Below are positions 16,318-24,359 of a stretch of 47,796 nt of DNA, piece after piece. Every line of letters begins with the position of its first letter. Position 1 is the stretch's first letter. Where the stretch lies: assembly GCA_023150455.1 (NCBI GenBank), contig JAKLKW010000031.1:1-47796 (forward strand), in the 5' to 3' direction. The notes below the pieces were generated by a model, which saw only the letters and a list, made by a program, of their open reading frames with translations, had not been told where the DNA came from and searched no databases. Both the position numbers and the translations under genes were made by a program. This stretch comes from Alphaproteobacteria bacterium (GTDB lineage: Bacteria; Pseudomonadota; Alphaproteobacteria; JAEULC01).

Positions 16318-18015
16318 TCAGGCCCCTTTGACCTTCACGGCGGTGTTGGGCTCGATCCGCACGGTCTTGATGCGTGCCAGATGCTTCTCGACGACTTCCC
16401 AGATCGGCGGCCCCTCGACGTTCTCGCCCACGCTTGCCCAGCCGCTGACGGCGTAGCCGCGCGCGGGGTCGACCGGCTTGCCCGTCTTCAGCACGGTCAT
16501 GTCGGAGATGCGGCTGCCCATCGGGCGCGCGATGTCGATGGCGAAGCCGATGCCGCCGATCCGCACCATGTCGCCGCCGCCCTGGTAGTAGGGATCGGGA
16601 TTGAAGATGTTGTCGGCGACGTCTTCCAGGATGTCCTTCAGCTGCGCGCCCGACATCGTCGTGCGATAGCAGTTGGGATAAGTGATCGCGGTCGCGTTGG
16701 TCAGCGCCTCGAACGTGATCGGGTCGCCCGCCAGCAGCGAACCGCCCCAGCGGAACCCGGGGGAGAGGGCGACCTCGGCGTCGCGCTCGGCCAGCATCGC
16801 CTGGCAGATCAGGTCGTCGAACGTGCCGTTGAAGTTGCCGCGCCGGTAGAGCGTCGATTCGGTGCGCGCGATCTCGCGGCCGAGCTCGCGCTCGAACGGC
16901 GCCCGCGCCTTCTTGACGGCCGCCGCCACCTCGGCGTCGGGCGCGATGGCGTCGGCGAAGACGGGAATGAGGCGGTAGCGATAGTCCTTCACCTTGCCGC
17001 CCGCGACGTCGATGTCCAGGCGCGAGACGAACTTCCCGTGCGAGCCCGAGGCGACCAGCAGCGTGCTGCCGACCTTGACCACGTCGGGCAGCGCGTCGTG
17101 CGTGTGGCCGGTCAACAGGACGTCGATGCCGCGCACCCGGCCGGCCATCTTGCGGTCGACGTCGAAGCCGTTGTGCGACAGGACGACCACCAGCTGCGCG
17201 CCCTCGGCGCGCGCGGCGTCGACGTGTTTCTGCAGCTCCTCGTCGCGGATGCCGAACTCCCAGCGCTCGATCATCCAGCGCGGATTGGCGACGGGCGTAT
17301 AGGGGAAGGCCTGGCCGATGACGGCGATCTTGACGCCGCCGCGCTCGAACATCTTGCGCGCCGGGAAGACCGTCTCGTTCCATTCGGCGTCGCGCACGTT
17401 CTGCGCCAGGAACGCGAAGGGCAGCGCCTTCGCCGCCTGCTCGACGCGTTCCGCGCCGTAGGTGAACTCCCAATGCCCGACCATGGCGTCCGGCTTCAAG
17501 AGCGCCATGGTGTCGATCATGTCCTGGCCCTGGGTCTTGAGCGACGTCCAGCTGCCCTGCCAGGTATCGCCGCTGTCGAGGAACAGCACGCGCTCGTCGC
17601 CGCGTTCGGCGCGCGCCGACTTCACCACCGTGGCGATGCGGTCGAGGCCGCCCATGCGGCCGTAGTTCTTCGCCAACGCGGCGAAGTCCTCGCTGGTAAG
17701 CGCGTAGGCCTCGGCCGTGCCGCGGCCGATGCGGTAGTAGTCGCGGAAGGCGGCGTCGGTCAGGTGCGGCGGCTTGCCCTTGGCCTCGCCGGGCCCGAGA
17801 TTGACCTCGGGCTCGCGGAAATAGAGCGGCATGAGCTGCGCGTGGATGTCGCAAACATGCAGCAGCGTCACCGTGCCGAGGGACGGAAAGGCGAGGATGT
17901 CCTTCTGCGTCAGCCGCTGCTGCGCGGCGACGCGCTTCAGCGGGCCGAGCCCCGCCGCCGCGGCAATGGCGGCCGCGGCGGTGGCGGCTTGGAAGAAGTG
18001 GCGCCGATGCAGCAT
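16318..18015 (-). CDS. soxB: SoxB, sulfate thiol hydrolase
   Basis: The protein has 565 residues with a Tat signal (LHRRHFFQAATAAAAIAAAAG). It is a 5'-nucleotidase-like metallophosphoesterase with a di-manganese site: CDIHAQLMPLYFREPE, FLDSGDTWQGS, VGHWEFTYG, VVVLSHNGFDVD and LLTGHTHD. The C-terminal domain ends near VDPARGYAVSGWASVGE. SoxB releases sulfate hydrolytically from SoxY-S-thiosulfonate. It lies between soxZ and soxC with gaps of 31-34 nt, all in one operon. Confidence 0.97.
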   Translation of the reverse strand: MLHRRHFFQAATAAAAIAAAAGLGPLKRVAAQQRLTQKDILAFPSLGTVTLLHVCDIHAQLMPLYFREPEVNLGPGEAKGKPPHLTDAAFRDYYRIGRGTAEAYALTSEDFAALAKNYGRMGGLDRIATVVKSARAERGDERVLFLDSGDTWQGSWTSLKTQGQDMIDTMALLKPDAMVGHWEFTYGAERVEQAAKALPFAFLAQNVRDAEWNETVFPARKMFERGGVKIAVIGQAFPYTPVANPRWMIERWEFGIRDEELQKHVDAARAEGAQLVVVLSHNGFDVDRKMAGRVRGIDVLLTGHTHDALPDVVKVGSTLLVASGSHGKFVSRLDIDVAGGKVKDYRYRLIPVFADAIAPDAEVAAAVKKARAPFERELGREIARTESTLYRRGNFNGTFDDLICQAMLAERDAEVALSPGFRWGGSLLAGDPITFEALTNATAITYPNCYRTTMSGAQLKDILEDVADNIFNPDPYYQGGGDMVRIGGIGFAIDIARPMGSRISDMTVLKTGKPVDPARGYAVSGWASVGENVEGPPIWEVVEKHLARIKTVRIEPNTAVKVKGA

Positions 18016-18049
18016 CGCTGCCTTGTCGCTCCGTTCTCGGGCCGGCGGA

Positions 18050-18379
18050 TCAGCTGACGGCCAGCTTGCTCTCCGCCGCGTACTCGGTGCCGTCGTCGTC
18101 CTTCCACTTGAACGCGAAGCTGCCCGACTTCTGGGCCTTGTAGAAGAAGGACTGGTACGGGTTGACCGAGATCGCCGGATGCCAGTCGGCTTCGAAGAAT
18201 ACCTTGCCGTCGAACGCCGCGGTGAACTTGTTGATGATCTTGCGCGGGATCGGCTTGCCCGCCGAGTCCTTGCGCTGGCCGCTTTCCATCTCGTGCGAGA
18301 TCAGCGTCTTGATCTCGATCAGCTCGTCCTTCTTGGCCGTCGCCGGCACGCGGACGCGGGGTTTGGATTGAACGCTCAT
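18050..18379 (-). CDS. soxZ: SoxZ, sulfur carrier subunit
   Basis: The protein has 109 residues and no signal. It contains the SoxZ core ELIEIKTLISHEMESGQRKD, PRKIINKFTAAFDGK and FKWKDDDGTEY. SoxZ pairs with SoxY and leaves the cytoplasm with it through the Tat signal of SoxY. It stabilises the swinging arm of SoxY and helps docking to the Sox enzymes. It sits 37 nt after soxY. Confidence 0.96.
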   Translation of the reverse strand: MSVQSKPRVRVPATAKKDELIEIKTLISHEMESGQRKDSAGKPIPRKIINKFTAAFDGKVFFEADWHPAISVNPYQSFFYKAQKSGSFAFKWKDDDGTEYAAESKLAVS

Positions 18380-18416
18380 CGTCGAGTTTCCTTCCTACGT
18401 CGTCTCGGGCCGTGGA

Positions 18417-18890
18417 TCAGCCGCCGCAGCCGCCGATGGTGACCTTCACCGGCGCCTTCGCGGTGAACAGCGCGCCGTTCGACATCTCGGCGACGCACAC
18501 GATGTTCTGCGATTGCGCCAGCCGCATGCGCGTGGTCGCGGACGCCTTGCCGCAGTCCGGCGTGAAGCGATAGGTGACGACGCCCGGCAGCGGATTGCCG
18601 TCGGCGAAGACGTGCACGGCCTTGACGTGGTCGGCCTCGGTCATCGGGCTGTCGACCTCGACGCCGATCGGCACGACCAGGCCGTTCTCGGCGATGGGCG
18701 GCACGTCCAGCTTGATGCGGCCCTCGGCCATGGCCTTGCCGCCGTAGAGCTTCTTCAGCGCCTCGGCGACGGCCGCCTCGTCGGCGAGAACGACGCGCGG
18801 CATCAGCATCGCCAGCGCGCCGGCGCCCGCGGCGCAAAGCGCGTGGCGCCGCGACAGACCTTCCCCGGATTGTTGTGTCGGACTTGGCAT
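18417..18890 (-). CDS. soxY: SoxY, sulfur carrier subunit
   Basis: The protein has 157 residues with a Tat signal (LSRRHALCAAGAGALAMLMP). It ends exactly in GGCGG, and Cys155 carries the thiosulfate-derived sulfur during the cycle. The domain is an Ig-like beta sandwich (VPIGVEVDSPM, KAVHVFADGNPLPGV). It is the first gene of the soxYZBCD run and is divergent from soxA. A probable SoxR operator lies in the gap between them. Confidence 0.97.
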   Translation of the reverse strand: MPSPTQQSGEGLSRRHALCAAGAGALAMLMPRVVLADEAAVAEALKKLYGGKAMAEGRIKLDVPPIAENGLVVPIGVEVDSPMTEADHVKAVHVFADGNPLPGVVTYRFTPDCGKASATTRMRLAQSQNIVCVAEMSNGALFTAKAPVKVTIGGCGG

Positions 18891-18955
18891 CAGGTTTCCT
18901 CCGTCTGCTTCACGGCCGGCGCATGACGGTGCCGATCCGTTGTTGCAAAAATCAT

Positions 18956-18975
18956 CATATCATCGTATGCGAATG
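18956..18975. promoter_or_regulatory. Probable SoxR operator between soxY and soxA
   Basis: The 20-nt element CATATCATCGTATGCGAATG shares 16 of 20 positions with the element in the soxW/soxR gap. It lies within the only A/T-rich patch of the 139-nt divergent region. It overlaps plausible promoters: minus-strand TTTACA/GATGAT with a 17-nt spacer toward soxY, and plus-strand TTGCAA (18943-18948) toward soxA. Binding there would repress both operons. Confidence 0.6.
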
Positions 18976-19029
18976 TAAAGTATAAACATCGTGTGCGACC
19001 TTTCGTCGTGCAAGGGAGGAGACCAAGAA

Positions 19030-19863
19030 ATGAAAAGAGCGAACATCTCCAGGCTATTGGCGGCGTCGTTCGTGGCGGGGCTCGCGCTATGGGGCGCCAA
19101 CCCCGCGAGCGCCGAAGTCGATGCGGAGAAGGAACTCGAGCGCTATCGGACGATGATCAATGACCCGATGGCAAATCCCGGCTATCTCGCGGTCGACCGC
19201 GGCGAAGCCCTGTGGGCACTCAAGCGCGGCGCCAAGAACGTCTCGCTCGAGCAATGCGACCTCGGCGAGGGCCCCGGCAAGCTCGAAGCCGCCTATGCGC
19301 GGCTGCCCCGCTACTTCAAGGATGCCGACAGGGTCATGGACCTGGAGCAACGCCTGCTGTGGTGCATGGACAAGCTGCAGGGGCTCGACACCGCCGATGT
19401 CGTCAAGCGCCGATTCTCCAGGACGGGCCAGACTTCCGACATGGAAGACCTGGTCGCCTTCATCGCCAATAGGTCGAACGGCATGAAGATCGAGCCGCAG
19501 CTCCAGCACCCGAAGGAGCAGGAGATGGCGGCAGCGGGCGAGGCGATGTTCTTCCGCCGGTCGTCGATCATGGATTTCTCCTGCGCCACCTGCCACGCCG
19601 AACCGGGCAAGCGCATCCGATTGCAGGCCCTGCCGGCGCTGCACGAGGCCGGCGAGGCGGCGCGCCAGACCATGGGGTCGTGGCCGACCTATCGCGTCTC
19701 GCAGAGCGCCGTGCGAACCATGCAGCACCGCCTGTGGGACTGCTACCGCCAGATGCGCATGCCGATACCCGAATACGCCTCGGATGGCGTCACGGCGCTG
19801 ACGATGTACCTGGCCAAGTCGGCGGCGGGGGCGGAGATCAACGTCCCCTCGATCAAGCGGTAA
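19030..19863 (+). CDS. soxA: SoxA, cytochrome subunit of the SoxAX thiosulfate-conjugating enzyme
   Basis: The protein has 277 residues with a Sec signal. There is one haem site, CATCH (185-189). C238 in WDCYRQMR is the axial ligand that carries a persulfide in known SoxA. The N-terminal repeat has lost its haem motif and keeps C76 and C112, probably as a disulfide, as in monohaem-type SoxA. SoxAX joins thiosulfate to SoxY Cys. The ATG at 19030 follows GGGAGGAG at good spacing. A frame from 18991 was rejected because it lacks a site. Confidence 0.95.
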   Translation: MKRANISRLLAASFVAGLALWGANPASAEVDAEKELERYRTMINDPMANPGYLAVDRGEALWALKRGAKNVSLEQCDLGEGPGKLEAAYARLPRYFKDADRVMDLEQRLLWCMDKLQGLDTADVVKRRFSRTGQTSDMEDLVAFIANRSNGMKIEPQLQHPKEQEMAAAGEAMFFRRSSIMDFSCATCHAEPGKRIRLQALPALHEAGEAARQTMGSWPTYRVSQSAVRTMQHRLWDCYRQMRMPIPEYASDGVTALTMYLAKSAAGAEINVPSIKR

Positions 19864-19877
19864 GGGAGCGCGATGCC

Positions 19878-20504
19878 ATGAAATCGAAGACGCAAGCTTT
19901 CATCGCTGCCGCCGTGATCGCCCTGGCCGCGGTGCCCGCGGCGGCGCAGCAGCAGCAGGCCAAGATCGACGCCGCCGTCGTCGAGCGCTATGTCAAGAGC
20001 GCGTTTCCGAAGGTGCCCGAGGGCTGGCAGAGCCGCGTGGACCAGGACGAGACGCAGCGGGTCTGCACGCAGTACCACAACGAGCCGCCGAAGGCCGAGG
20101 TGGAGAAGATCCTGGCGCGCGAGAAGGCCACGGTCGTCTTCCCCGCCGACGGCAGCGTGGTCGGCGACTGGAAGGAAGGCCGCAAGGTCGCGCAGAACGG
20201 GCGTGGCGGCCAGTTCTCCGATGCGCCCGGCACGGTCAGCGGCGGCAACTGCTACGGCTGCCACCAGCTCAGCGGCGCGGAGGTCAGCTTCGGCACGCTG
20301 GGGCCGTCCCTGCGCAACTACGGCAAGGACCGCAAGTTCGACCCGGCGGAAGCGAAGGCGACCTTCGCGAAGGTCTTCAACTCGAACTCCGTCATGCCGT
20401 GCTCGAACATGCCGCGCTTCGGCTACCACAAGGTGCTGACCGAGAAGCAGATCAAGGACGTGGTCGGCTACCTGTTCGACCCGGAGTCGCCGGTCAACAA
20501 GTAG
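19878..20504 (+). CDS. soxX: SoxX, cytochrome subunit of SoxAX
   Basis: The protein has 208 residues. The signal ends near PAAAQQ. The haem c site is CYGCH (125-129) and M178 in PCSNMPRFGYH is the probable axial ligand. It partners SoxA and accepts the two electrons from thiosulfate coupling. It starts 14 nt after soxA and is followed by a strong terminator, so soxA-soxX is a two-gene operon. The frame upstream of 19878 lies within soxA and was excluded. Confidence 0.95.
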   Translation: MKSKTQAFIAAAVIALAAVPAAAQQQQAKIDAAVVERYVKSAFPKVPEGWQSRVDQDETQRVCTQYHNEPPKAEVEKILAREKATVVFPADGSVVGDWKEGRKVAQNGRGGQFSDAPGTVSGGNCYGCHQLSGAEVSFGTLGPSLRNYGKDRKFDPAEAKATFAKVFNSNSVMPCSNMPRFGYHKVLTEKQIKDVVGYLFDPESPVNK

Positions 20505-20527
20505 CGGCCGATCGCTTCATCCCTGCG

Positions 20528-20561
20528 GGCGCCGCCGACGCCGAGGCGGCGCCGCTTTTTT
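20528..20561 (+). terminator. Rho-independent terminator after soxX
   Basis: GGCGCCGCC (20528-20536) and GGCGGCGCC (20545-20553) form a perfect 9-bp GC stem with an 8-nt loop. GC and six T follow. It closes the soxAX operon 24 nt after the stop codon, between convergent genes. Confidence 0.88.
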
Positions 20562-20587
20562 CGGAGAGGGCGGTCCGTGACCCGCGG

Positions 20588-21886
20588 CTACGCCGCGAAC
20601 GCAAGCCAGCCGGGACGGAAGAGCAGCAGGCCGCCGAGACCGACGAGCACCACGCCGCCGACGAGATGCGAATAGCGGGCATATTTGCCGGCGAGCCCCG
20701 ACGCCTGCAGCGTCACCATGGCGGTGGCAAACACCACGAGGTCGTCGAGCAGGAAGACGAAGACGTAGAGCAGCAGGTAGAGATGATACTGCCAGGCGGG
20801 CAGGGCGCTCAGCGCCAGCACCTGCGTGTAGATGGCGGGGATGCCGGCCGAGCATAGAAGCTCGACGAGGTTGACGGCCGCGGCGACGACCACGATCCCG
20901 CTCAGCGCCAGCAGGAAGCTCCGCTGCCGCACCGCGTGGCGAATGCCCTCCATGATGCGTTGCCGCTGTTCCGGCGCGGTCACTTTGCAGAGAGCCGCAG
21001 GATTGCGGACGTACTCGCTGACGTAGTAGCCGCCGGCGGCGAGCGCGACGATGCCGACGGCGACCCGGATCCAGGCCAAGGCGCCGACCAGCAGCAGCAG
21101 GTCGAGCCAGGCCGCCATGAACAGGAAGTAGACGGCGGCCGACGCGACCAGGAAGGCGCCGCCCAACGCCCACATCCGGACGTGGTCGGTCATTCCGAGC
21201 AGGATGCCGATCAGGAACACGAGCACCCACATGGCGCAGGGATTGAACCCGTCGACGGCGGCGAGCAGGACCGTCAGGACCGGCAGCGACACCGCGGCCG
21301 TCGCGATTTCGCCGATCACCGGGAGCCGGATGGTCTCGGGCAGCGCCGTGGCGCGCCCGCCGGCCGGCGCGCGGGGTGCGCCCGCCGGCGCACCCCTGTC
21401 CCGCAGCCGCCGCTCCAGAGCCATCGTCGCGTCGGGGCAGCCCGCCGCGTGGCAGGCGGCGATCGCGTCGCGGATCGCGCTGCCGGTCGATCGGTCGTCG
21501 AGGTAGCCGACGAACGCGCGGTCGCCGACGACGACCAGCGGCACGGCCGGCACCTCGACCGCGAAGGCGGCGGTGACCTCCCGGAACAGGGCCTCGCTCG
21601 CGCCGCCGCCGGCGACGTCGTGCTGGCGCAGCGCCATCCGTGGCTCGCCGCCGGCGGTCGCCTCGAGAAAGCGCTTCGCCCTGGCGCAGTGCGGGCAGCC
21701 CTCGCTCCAGAACAGGTGGACGGCGACGGGCGCGGGCGCGTCCGCGCCCTGGCCGGCCGCCTCGCCCGGCAGGCCCGAAGCCGCGCCCGCAAAGAGCGCG
21801 AGGGCGAGGATGTACGGCACGCCGCGATGCCGGAGGCGTGCGATACGGCGCCACAAGCGGCTGGCGAGCGCGGCGGTTGCCTTCAT
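20588..21886 (-). CDS. Periplasmic glutaredoxin/thioredoxin domain fused to CcdA/DsbD-like membrane domain
   Basis: The protein has 432 residues. An N-terminal hydrophobic anchor (about 23-40) leads to a thioredoxin-like domain with CPHC (64-67) and a cis-Pro VPAVPLVVVG. A stretch of 7-8 membrane helices then contains FNPCAMWVLVFLIG and NLVELLCSAGIP. The paired helix cysteines resemble those of CcdA/ScsB/DsbD thiol transporters. It could bring reducing power across the membrane to periplasmic thiols. No separate soxV is in the window, so it may serve SoxW and SoxY. The gene also sits 15 nt downstream of the ferritin-like gene, which is an alternative context. Confidence 0.8.
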   Translation of the reverse strand: MKATAALASRLWRRIARLRHRGVPYILALALFAGAASGLPGEAAGQGADAPAPVAVHLFWSEGCPHCARAKRFLEATAGGEPRMALRQHDVAGGGASEALFREVTAAFAVEVPAVPLVVVGDRAFVGYLDDRSTGSAIRDAIAACHAAGCPDATMALERRLRDRGAPAGAPRAPAGGRATALPETIRLPVIGEIATAAVSLPVLTVLLAAVDGFNPCAMWVLVFLIGILLGMTDHVRMWALGGAFLVASAAVYFLFMAAWLDLLLLVGALAWIRVAVGIVALAAGGYYVSEYVRNPAALCKVTAPEQRQRIMEGIRHAVRQRSFLLALSGIVVVAAAVNLVELLCSAGIPAIYTQVLALSALPAWQYHLYLLLYVFVFLLDDLVVFATAMVTLQASGLAGKYARYSHLVGGVVLVGLGGLLLFRPGWLAFAA

Positions 21887-21901
21887 GGCCGCGGTCGCGG
21901 G

Positions 21902-22189
21902 TCAGCCGTGGGCGATCGGCTTGTCGGTGAACATGTAGTCCTTGAGCTCCTTGGAGAAGGCCGGATCCTTTCGACGGATCCATTCCAGCAGCATGGCCGC
22001 ATGCTCCTTCTCCTCGTCGCGATTATGCGCCAGGATGGCCTTGAGCTCGGGGTTCCCGCAGGCGTCCGCGCGCTGCTGGTACCAGTCGACGGCCTCGAGC
22101 TCCTCGATCAGCGATACGATCGCCCGGTGCATGTCCCGGGTCTCGTCGCTCAGGTCGCCTGCGGCCTCGTGCAGACCTTCATGTGCCAT
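21902..22189 (-). CDS. EncFtn-like (encapsulated ferritin family) protein without cargo peptide
   Basis: The protein has 95 residues and shows the encapsulated-ferritin pattern: ETRDMHRAIVSLIEELEAVDWYQQR, then AHNRDEEKEHAAMLLEWIRR. The ligand set is E30, E60 and H63, with W36-Y37. Known EncFtn dimers form a ferroxidase site at the interface and are loaded into encapsulin shells by a C-terminal peptide. Here the chain ends at KPIAHG right after the ferritin core, so no such peptide is present. No encapsulin gene is in the window. The ATG at 22189 follows AAGGAGA. It heads a likely operon with the thiol-membrane gene. Confidence 0.88.
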   Translation of the reverse strand: MAHEGLHEAAGDLSDETRDMHRAIVSLIEELEAVDWYQQRADACGNPELKAILAHNRDEEKEHAAMLLEWIRRKDPAFSKELKDYMFTDKPIAHG

Positions 22190-22346
22190 TGCGGTTCTCC
22201 TTCCGTGGTGTTGGGACGATCGCGGCGACGCACCGGAACATGACATCCGGCGCTACGATTGCTCTCGGCGCCAGACGCATGACGACATGCGCGCCTGCCG
22301 CGAGCGACCGTCGGGGCACATACGCCCGGAGTCCCGACCGATGGGA

Positions 22347-22360
22347 ATGACCTGAGTCAA
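22347..22360 (-). promoter_or_regulatory. Candidate FNR/FixK-type box upstream of the ferritin gene
   Basis: On the minus strand TTGAC-TCAG-GTCAT has perfect TGAC/GTCA inner arms and one outer mismatch to the FixK/FNR form TTGA(C/T)-N4-(G/A)TCAA. A weak -10 (22318-22323) would place the box near -41.5, the usual activator position. The gap 22190-22461 shows nothing else. Confidence 0.3.
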
Positions 22361-22461
22361 TGTCGGTAAGGACTTCGCGGGAAAATGCGCGCAAGGCAGC
22401 CGCGCCGTCCTCCCGAAGCATCTCGGGCGCTGCGTCACGAGCCCCCGCAGTTCACTTGCCT

Positions 22462-23184
22462 CTAGGTCCGGGCAACCGGCCTGGTGGCGCAAAGCGCCAG
22501 GAAGGCCGCGCCGATGGTCGTGATGCGGGCGAGGCGCCGGTCGAATGGCGCGAGGAGCCGGGCCGCGACGCCGAAGCGGGGATAGTAGACGGCACCCCGG
22601 ACCGCGGTTGCTTCGAGACCGGCCTGGCTGGCCAGGGCCCGCAGCTCGCGCGCCGTCCGGAATCGCCCGCGGCGCCAGAGCGGCGACCCCAGCCATCCGC
22701 GCATGCGCCGGGTTGCGGCCCAGGAGCTCCATTTTCCCAACTCGCCGATGACGAGGCGGCCCCCGGGACGAAGGACGCGCGCCATCTCGCGGAACACGGG
22801 GGCCGCGTCTTCCACGAAGCACAGGATCGTCACGGCGACCACGACGTCGAACTGTTCCGCCGGGAAAGGCAGACGCTCTGCCGTCGCCGCGCGAAAGTCA
22901 ATGTCGACGCGGCGGCGCTCCGCCAGGCGCCTGGCGGCCTCGATCATCGCGCGCGAAGAGTCGATTCCCGCGACGGCCGCGCCGCGCTGCGACAGCTCGA
23001 CCGCCAGCGCGCCGTCCCCGCACCCGACATCGAGGACCCGGCGACCGGCCACGTCGCCGACAAGTTCCAGGATCAACCGGCGCTCGATGGCCTCGGTGAT
23101 CGCGCCAATGCCCGAGCCACGCCAGCTTGCGTAAGCGGCGGGGTCGAGACTCGGCAGGTCGCAGACCGGTTCGGTTTCGGCCAT
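22462..23184 (-). CDS. Class I SAM-dependent methyltransferase
   Basis: The protein has 240 residues. SAM-binding motif I is VLDVGCGDGALAVEL. Motif II holds AGIDSSRAMIEAAR and motif post-II is FDVVVAVTILCFVEDAAPVF. The C-terminal half has VLRPGGRLVIGEL. It resembles the UbiE/biotin methyltransferase group (Methyltransf_11). The substrate is unknown. I took the ATG at 23184 because the only upstream start is a GTG with no ribosome site. It lies between soxW and the ferritin gene. Confidence 0.85.
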   Translation of the reverse strand: MAETEPVCDLPSLDPAAYASWRGSGIGAITEAIERRLILELVGDVAGRRVLDVGCGDGALAVELSQRGAAVAGIDSSRAMIEAARRLAERRRVDIDFRAATAERLPFPAEQFDVVVAVTILCFVEDAAPVFREMARVLRPGGRLVIGELGKWSSWAATRRMRGWLGSPLWRRGRFRTARELRALASQAGLEATAVRGAVYYPRFGVAARLLAPFDRRLARITTIGAAFLALCATRPVART

Positions 23185-23257
23185 CCGTATTCGCTCCGTC
23201 CGCCGGAGCCGCAACCGCACCGGCGCTTCGGCCTAAGGCGCCGAGAACGCAGACCGG

Positions 23258-23854
23258 TCAGCCGGACCGCTTCAGATAGTCCTCGAAGCTTCCCTGCTCG
23301 TAGGCCTTGTCGCGCACGTAGCGGAACATGGCGAGGAACTCGGGCGGCGGCGGCAGGCCCGCCATGCGTGCCACCTCGCGGCGGGCGGGTTCCTTGCCGG
23401 CAAGCCCCTCGGCCGTCTCCGGGAAGAACTGAAGCGTCGGCGTGCCGCGGACGCCATAGCGCTCGGCGAAGGCCTTCTCGGGCAGCCGCGCCCCGTCCAG
23501 GTCGGTGACCTCGCGCGAGCCCAGGATGTTCAGGTGCAGCACGTCGAAGTTGGCGCGGATGTAGTCGGCGATGCGCTGGTCGGCCATGTGGACCTCGTGC
23601 ATGCGCTTGCACAAGGGACAACCGCGCAGGCCCCACAGGATCGCGAAGCGCTTGCCTCCGGCTTTCGCCGCGGCCATGTCCTCCGCCACGTCGAGGAAAC
23701 TTTCCAGGTACCAGCCCATGTGCCAGAGGCCGTCCTCGCCGAGCACGGCCGCTCCCCGCGCCGGGGCGCCGAGGCCGCAAAGAGCGAACGCGCCCGCGCC
23801 GGCGATTGCGGCGCGGCGGGAAACGGGGGAAACCCTGGTGCGACGCTGGGTCAC
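23258..23854 (-). CDS. soxW: SoxW-like periplasmic thioredoxin
   Basis: The protein has 198 residues. The Tat-like signal is VSRRAAIAGAGAFALCGLGAPARG. The thioredoxin fold carries its redox pair in RGCPLCKRMH (C79, C82) and a cis-Pro in GVRGTPTLQFFPE. The segment between (RANFDVLHLNILGSREVTDLDG) is typical of the SoxW/thioredoxin-2 group. SoxW keeps SoxY Cys reduced and reactivates the Sox cycle. I chose the GTG at 23854, which follows GAGG, over a TTG at 23872. It is divergent from soxR, with the operator in the gap. Confidence 0.82.
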   Translation of the reverse strand: MTQRRTRVSPVSRRAAIAGAGAFALCGLGAPARGAAVLGEDGLWHMGWYLESFLDVAEDMAAAKAGGKRFAILWGLRGCPLCKRMHEVHMADQRIADYIRANFDVLHLNILGSREVTDLDGARLPEKAFAERYGVRGTPTLQFFPETAEGLAGKEPARREVARMAGLPPPPEFLAMFRYVRDKAYEQGSFEDYLKRSG

Positions 23855-23876
23855 GGAACCTCGGAATTTCAAAGGC

Positions 23877-23905
23877 TTGAGCTTTGGAACATATAATCAT
23901 ATATG
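23877..23905 (+). promoter_or_regulatory. Candidate soxR promoter
   Basis: TTGAGC (23877-23882) and TATATG (23900-23905) are 17 nt apart. The -10 lies inside the palindromic operator, which suggests negative autoregulation of soxR. Confidence 0.45.
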
Positions 23906-23909
23906 AATG
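23890..23909. promoter_or_regulatory. Probable SoxR operator between soxW and soxR
   Basis: CATATA-ATCA-TATATG is a perfect 6-bp inverted repeat with a 4-nt spacer, followed by AATG. Together it matches 16 of 20 positions of the soxY/soxA element. SoxR proteins of the ArsR family are known to bind two operators in sox clusters, one near soxW, which agrees with this layout. Confidence 0.7.
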
Positions 23910-23963
23910 GATCGAGTCAAAGAGGCCCATCGCAATCCCGCAAGCGCGGGCCGGAGAAGCGAC

Positions 23964-24341
23964 GTGAACGACATCATCCCGCAGTCGATCGAGGCCAAGC
24001 TGCGATCCTTGGACGAGCGCTCGCCCGAGCTCGACGAGCTGATGCGCAACGCGCGCCGCGCGAGCGACTTCCTGAAGGTGCTGGCGCATGAGAGCCGGCT
24101 GATCCTGCTCTGCCTGCTGTCGGCGCGCGAGCGTTCGGTCGGCGAGCTGGAGGAGATCCTGTCGCTCAGGCAACCGACCTTGTCGCAACAGCTGGCGCGG
24201 CTGCGCTACGACAAGCTCGTCACCACGCGACGCGAGGGCAAGACGATCTATTACAGCCTGGCCGATCAGAACGTGCGCGACGTGCTCGCGGTCATCTACC
24301 GGACCTTCTGCAAGGGCACGCCATCCGACGCGGCGCACTGA
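23964..24341 (+). CDS. soxR: SoxR, ArsR-family thiosulfate/persulfide-responsive repressor
   Basis: The protein has 125 residues with a winged helix-turn-helix: DFLKVLAHESRLILLCLLSA, ERSVGELEEILSLRQPTLSQQLARLR, then the wing VTTRREGKTIYYSL. C50 (LILLCLL) and C116 (YRTFCKG) occupy the dithiol positions used by BigR/SqrR-type regulators to sense persulfides. There is no metal-site CxC motif of ArsR/SmtB. I use the GTG at 23964 with GGAGAAG upstream. An ATG at 23907 would place the start inside the operator. It is followed after 18 nt by soxT. Confidence 0.88.
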   Translation: MNDIIPQSIEAKLRSLDERSPELDELMRNARRASDFLKVLAHESRLILLCLLSARERSVGELEEILSLRQPTLSQQLARLRYDKLVTTRREGKTIYYSLADQNVRDVLAVIYRTFCKGTPSDAAH

Positions 24342-24359
24342 GCCGGCGCGCTGGCGGCG

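Noticed and set aside
18991-19029. Upstream start for soxA (frame from 18991)
   Set aside because: It lies over the ribosome site of the ATG 19030 and would disrupt the signal peptide.
23907-23963. ATG 23907 as the soxR start
   Set aside because: It lies inside the operator and overlaps the -10. The GTG at 23964 has a good ribosome site and gives the usual length.
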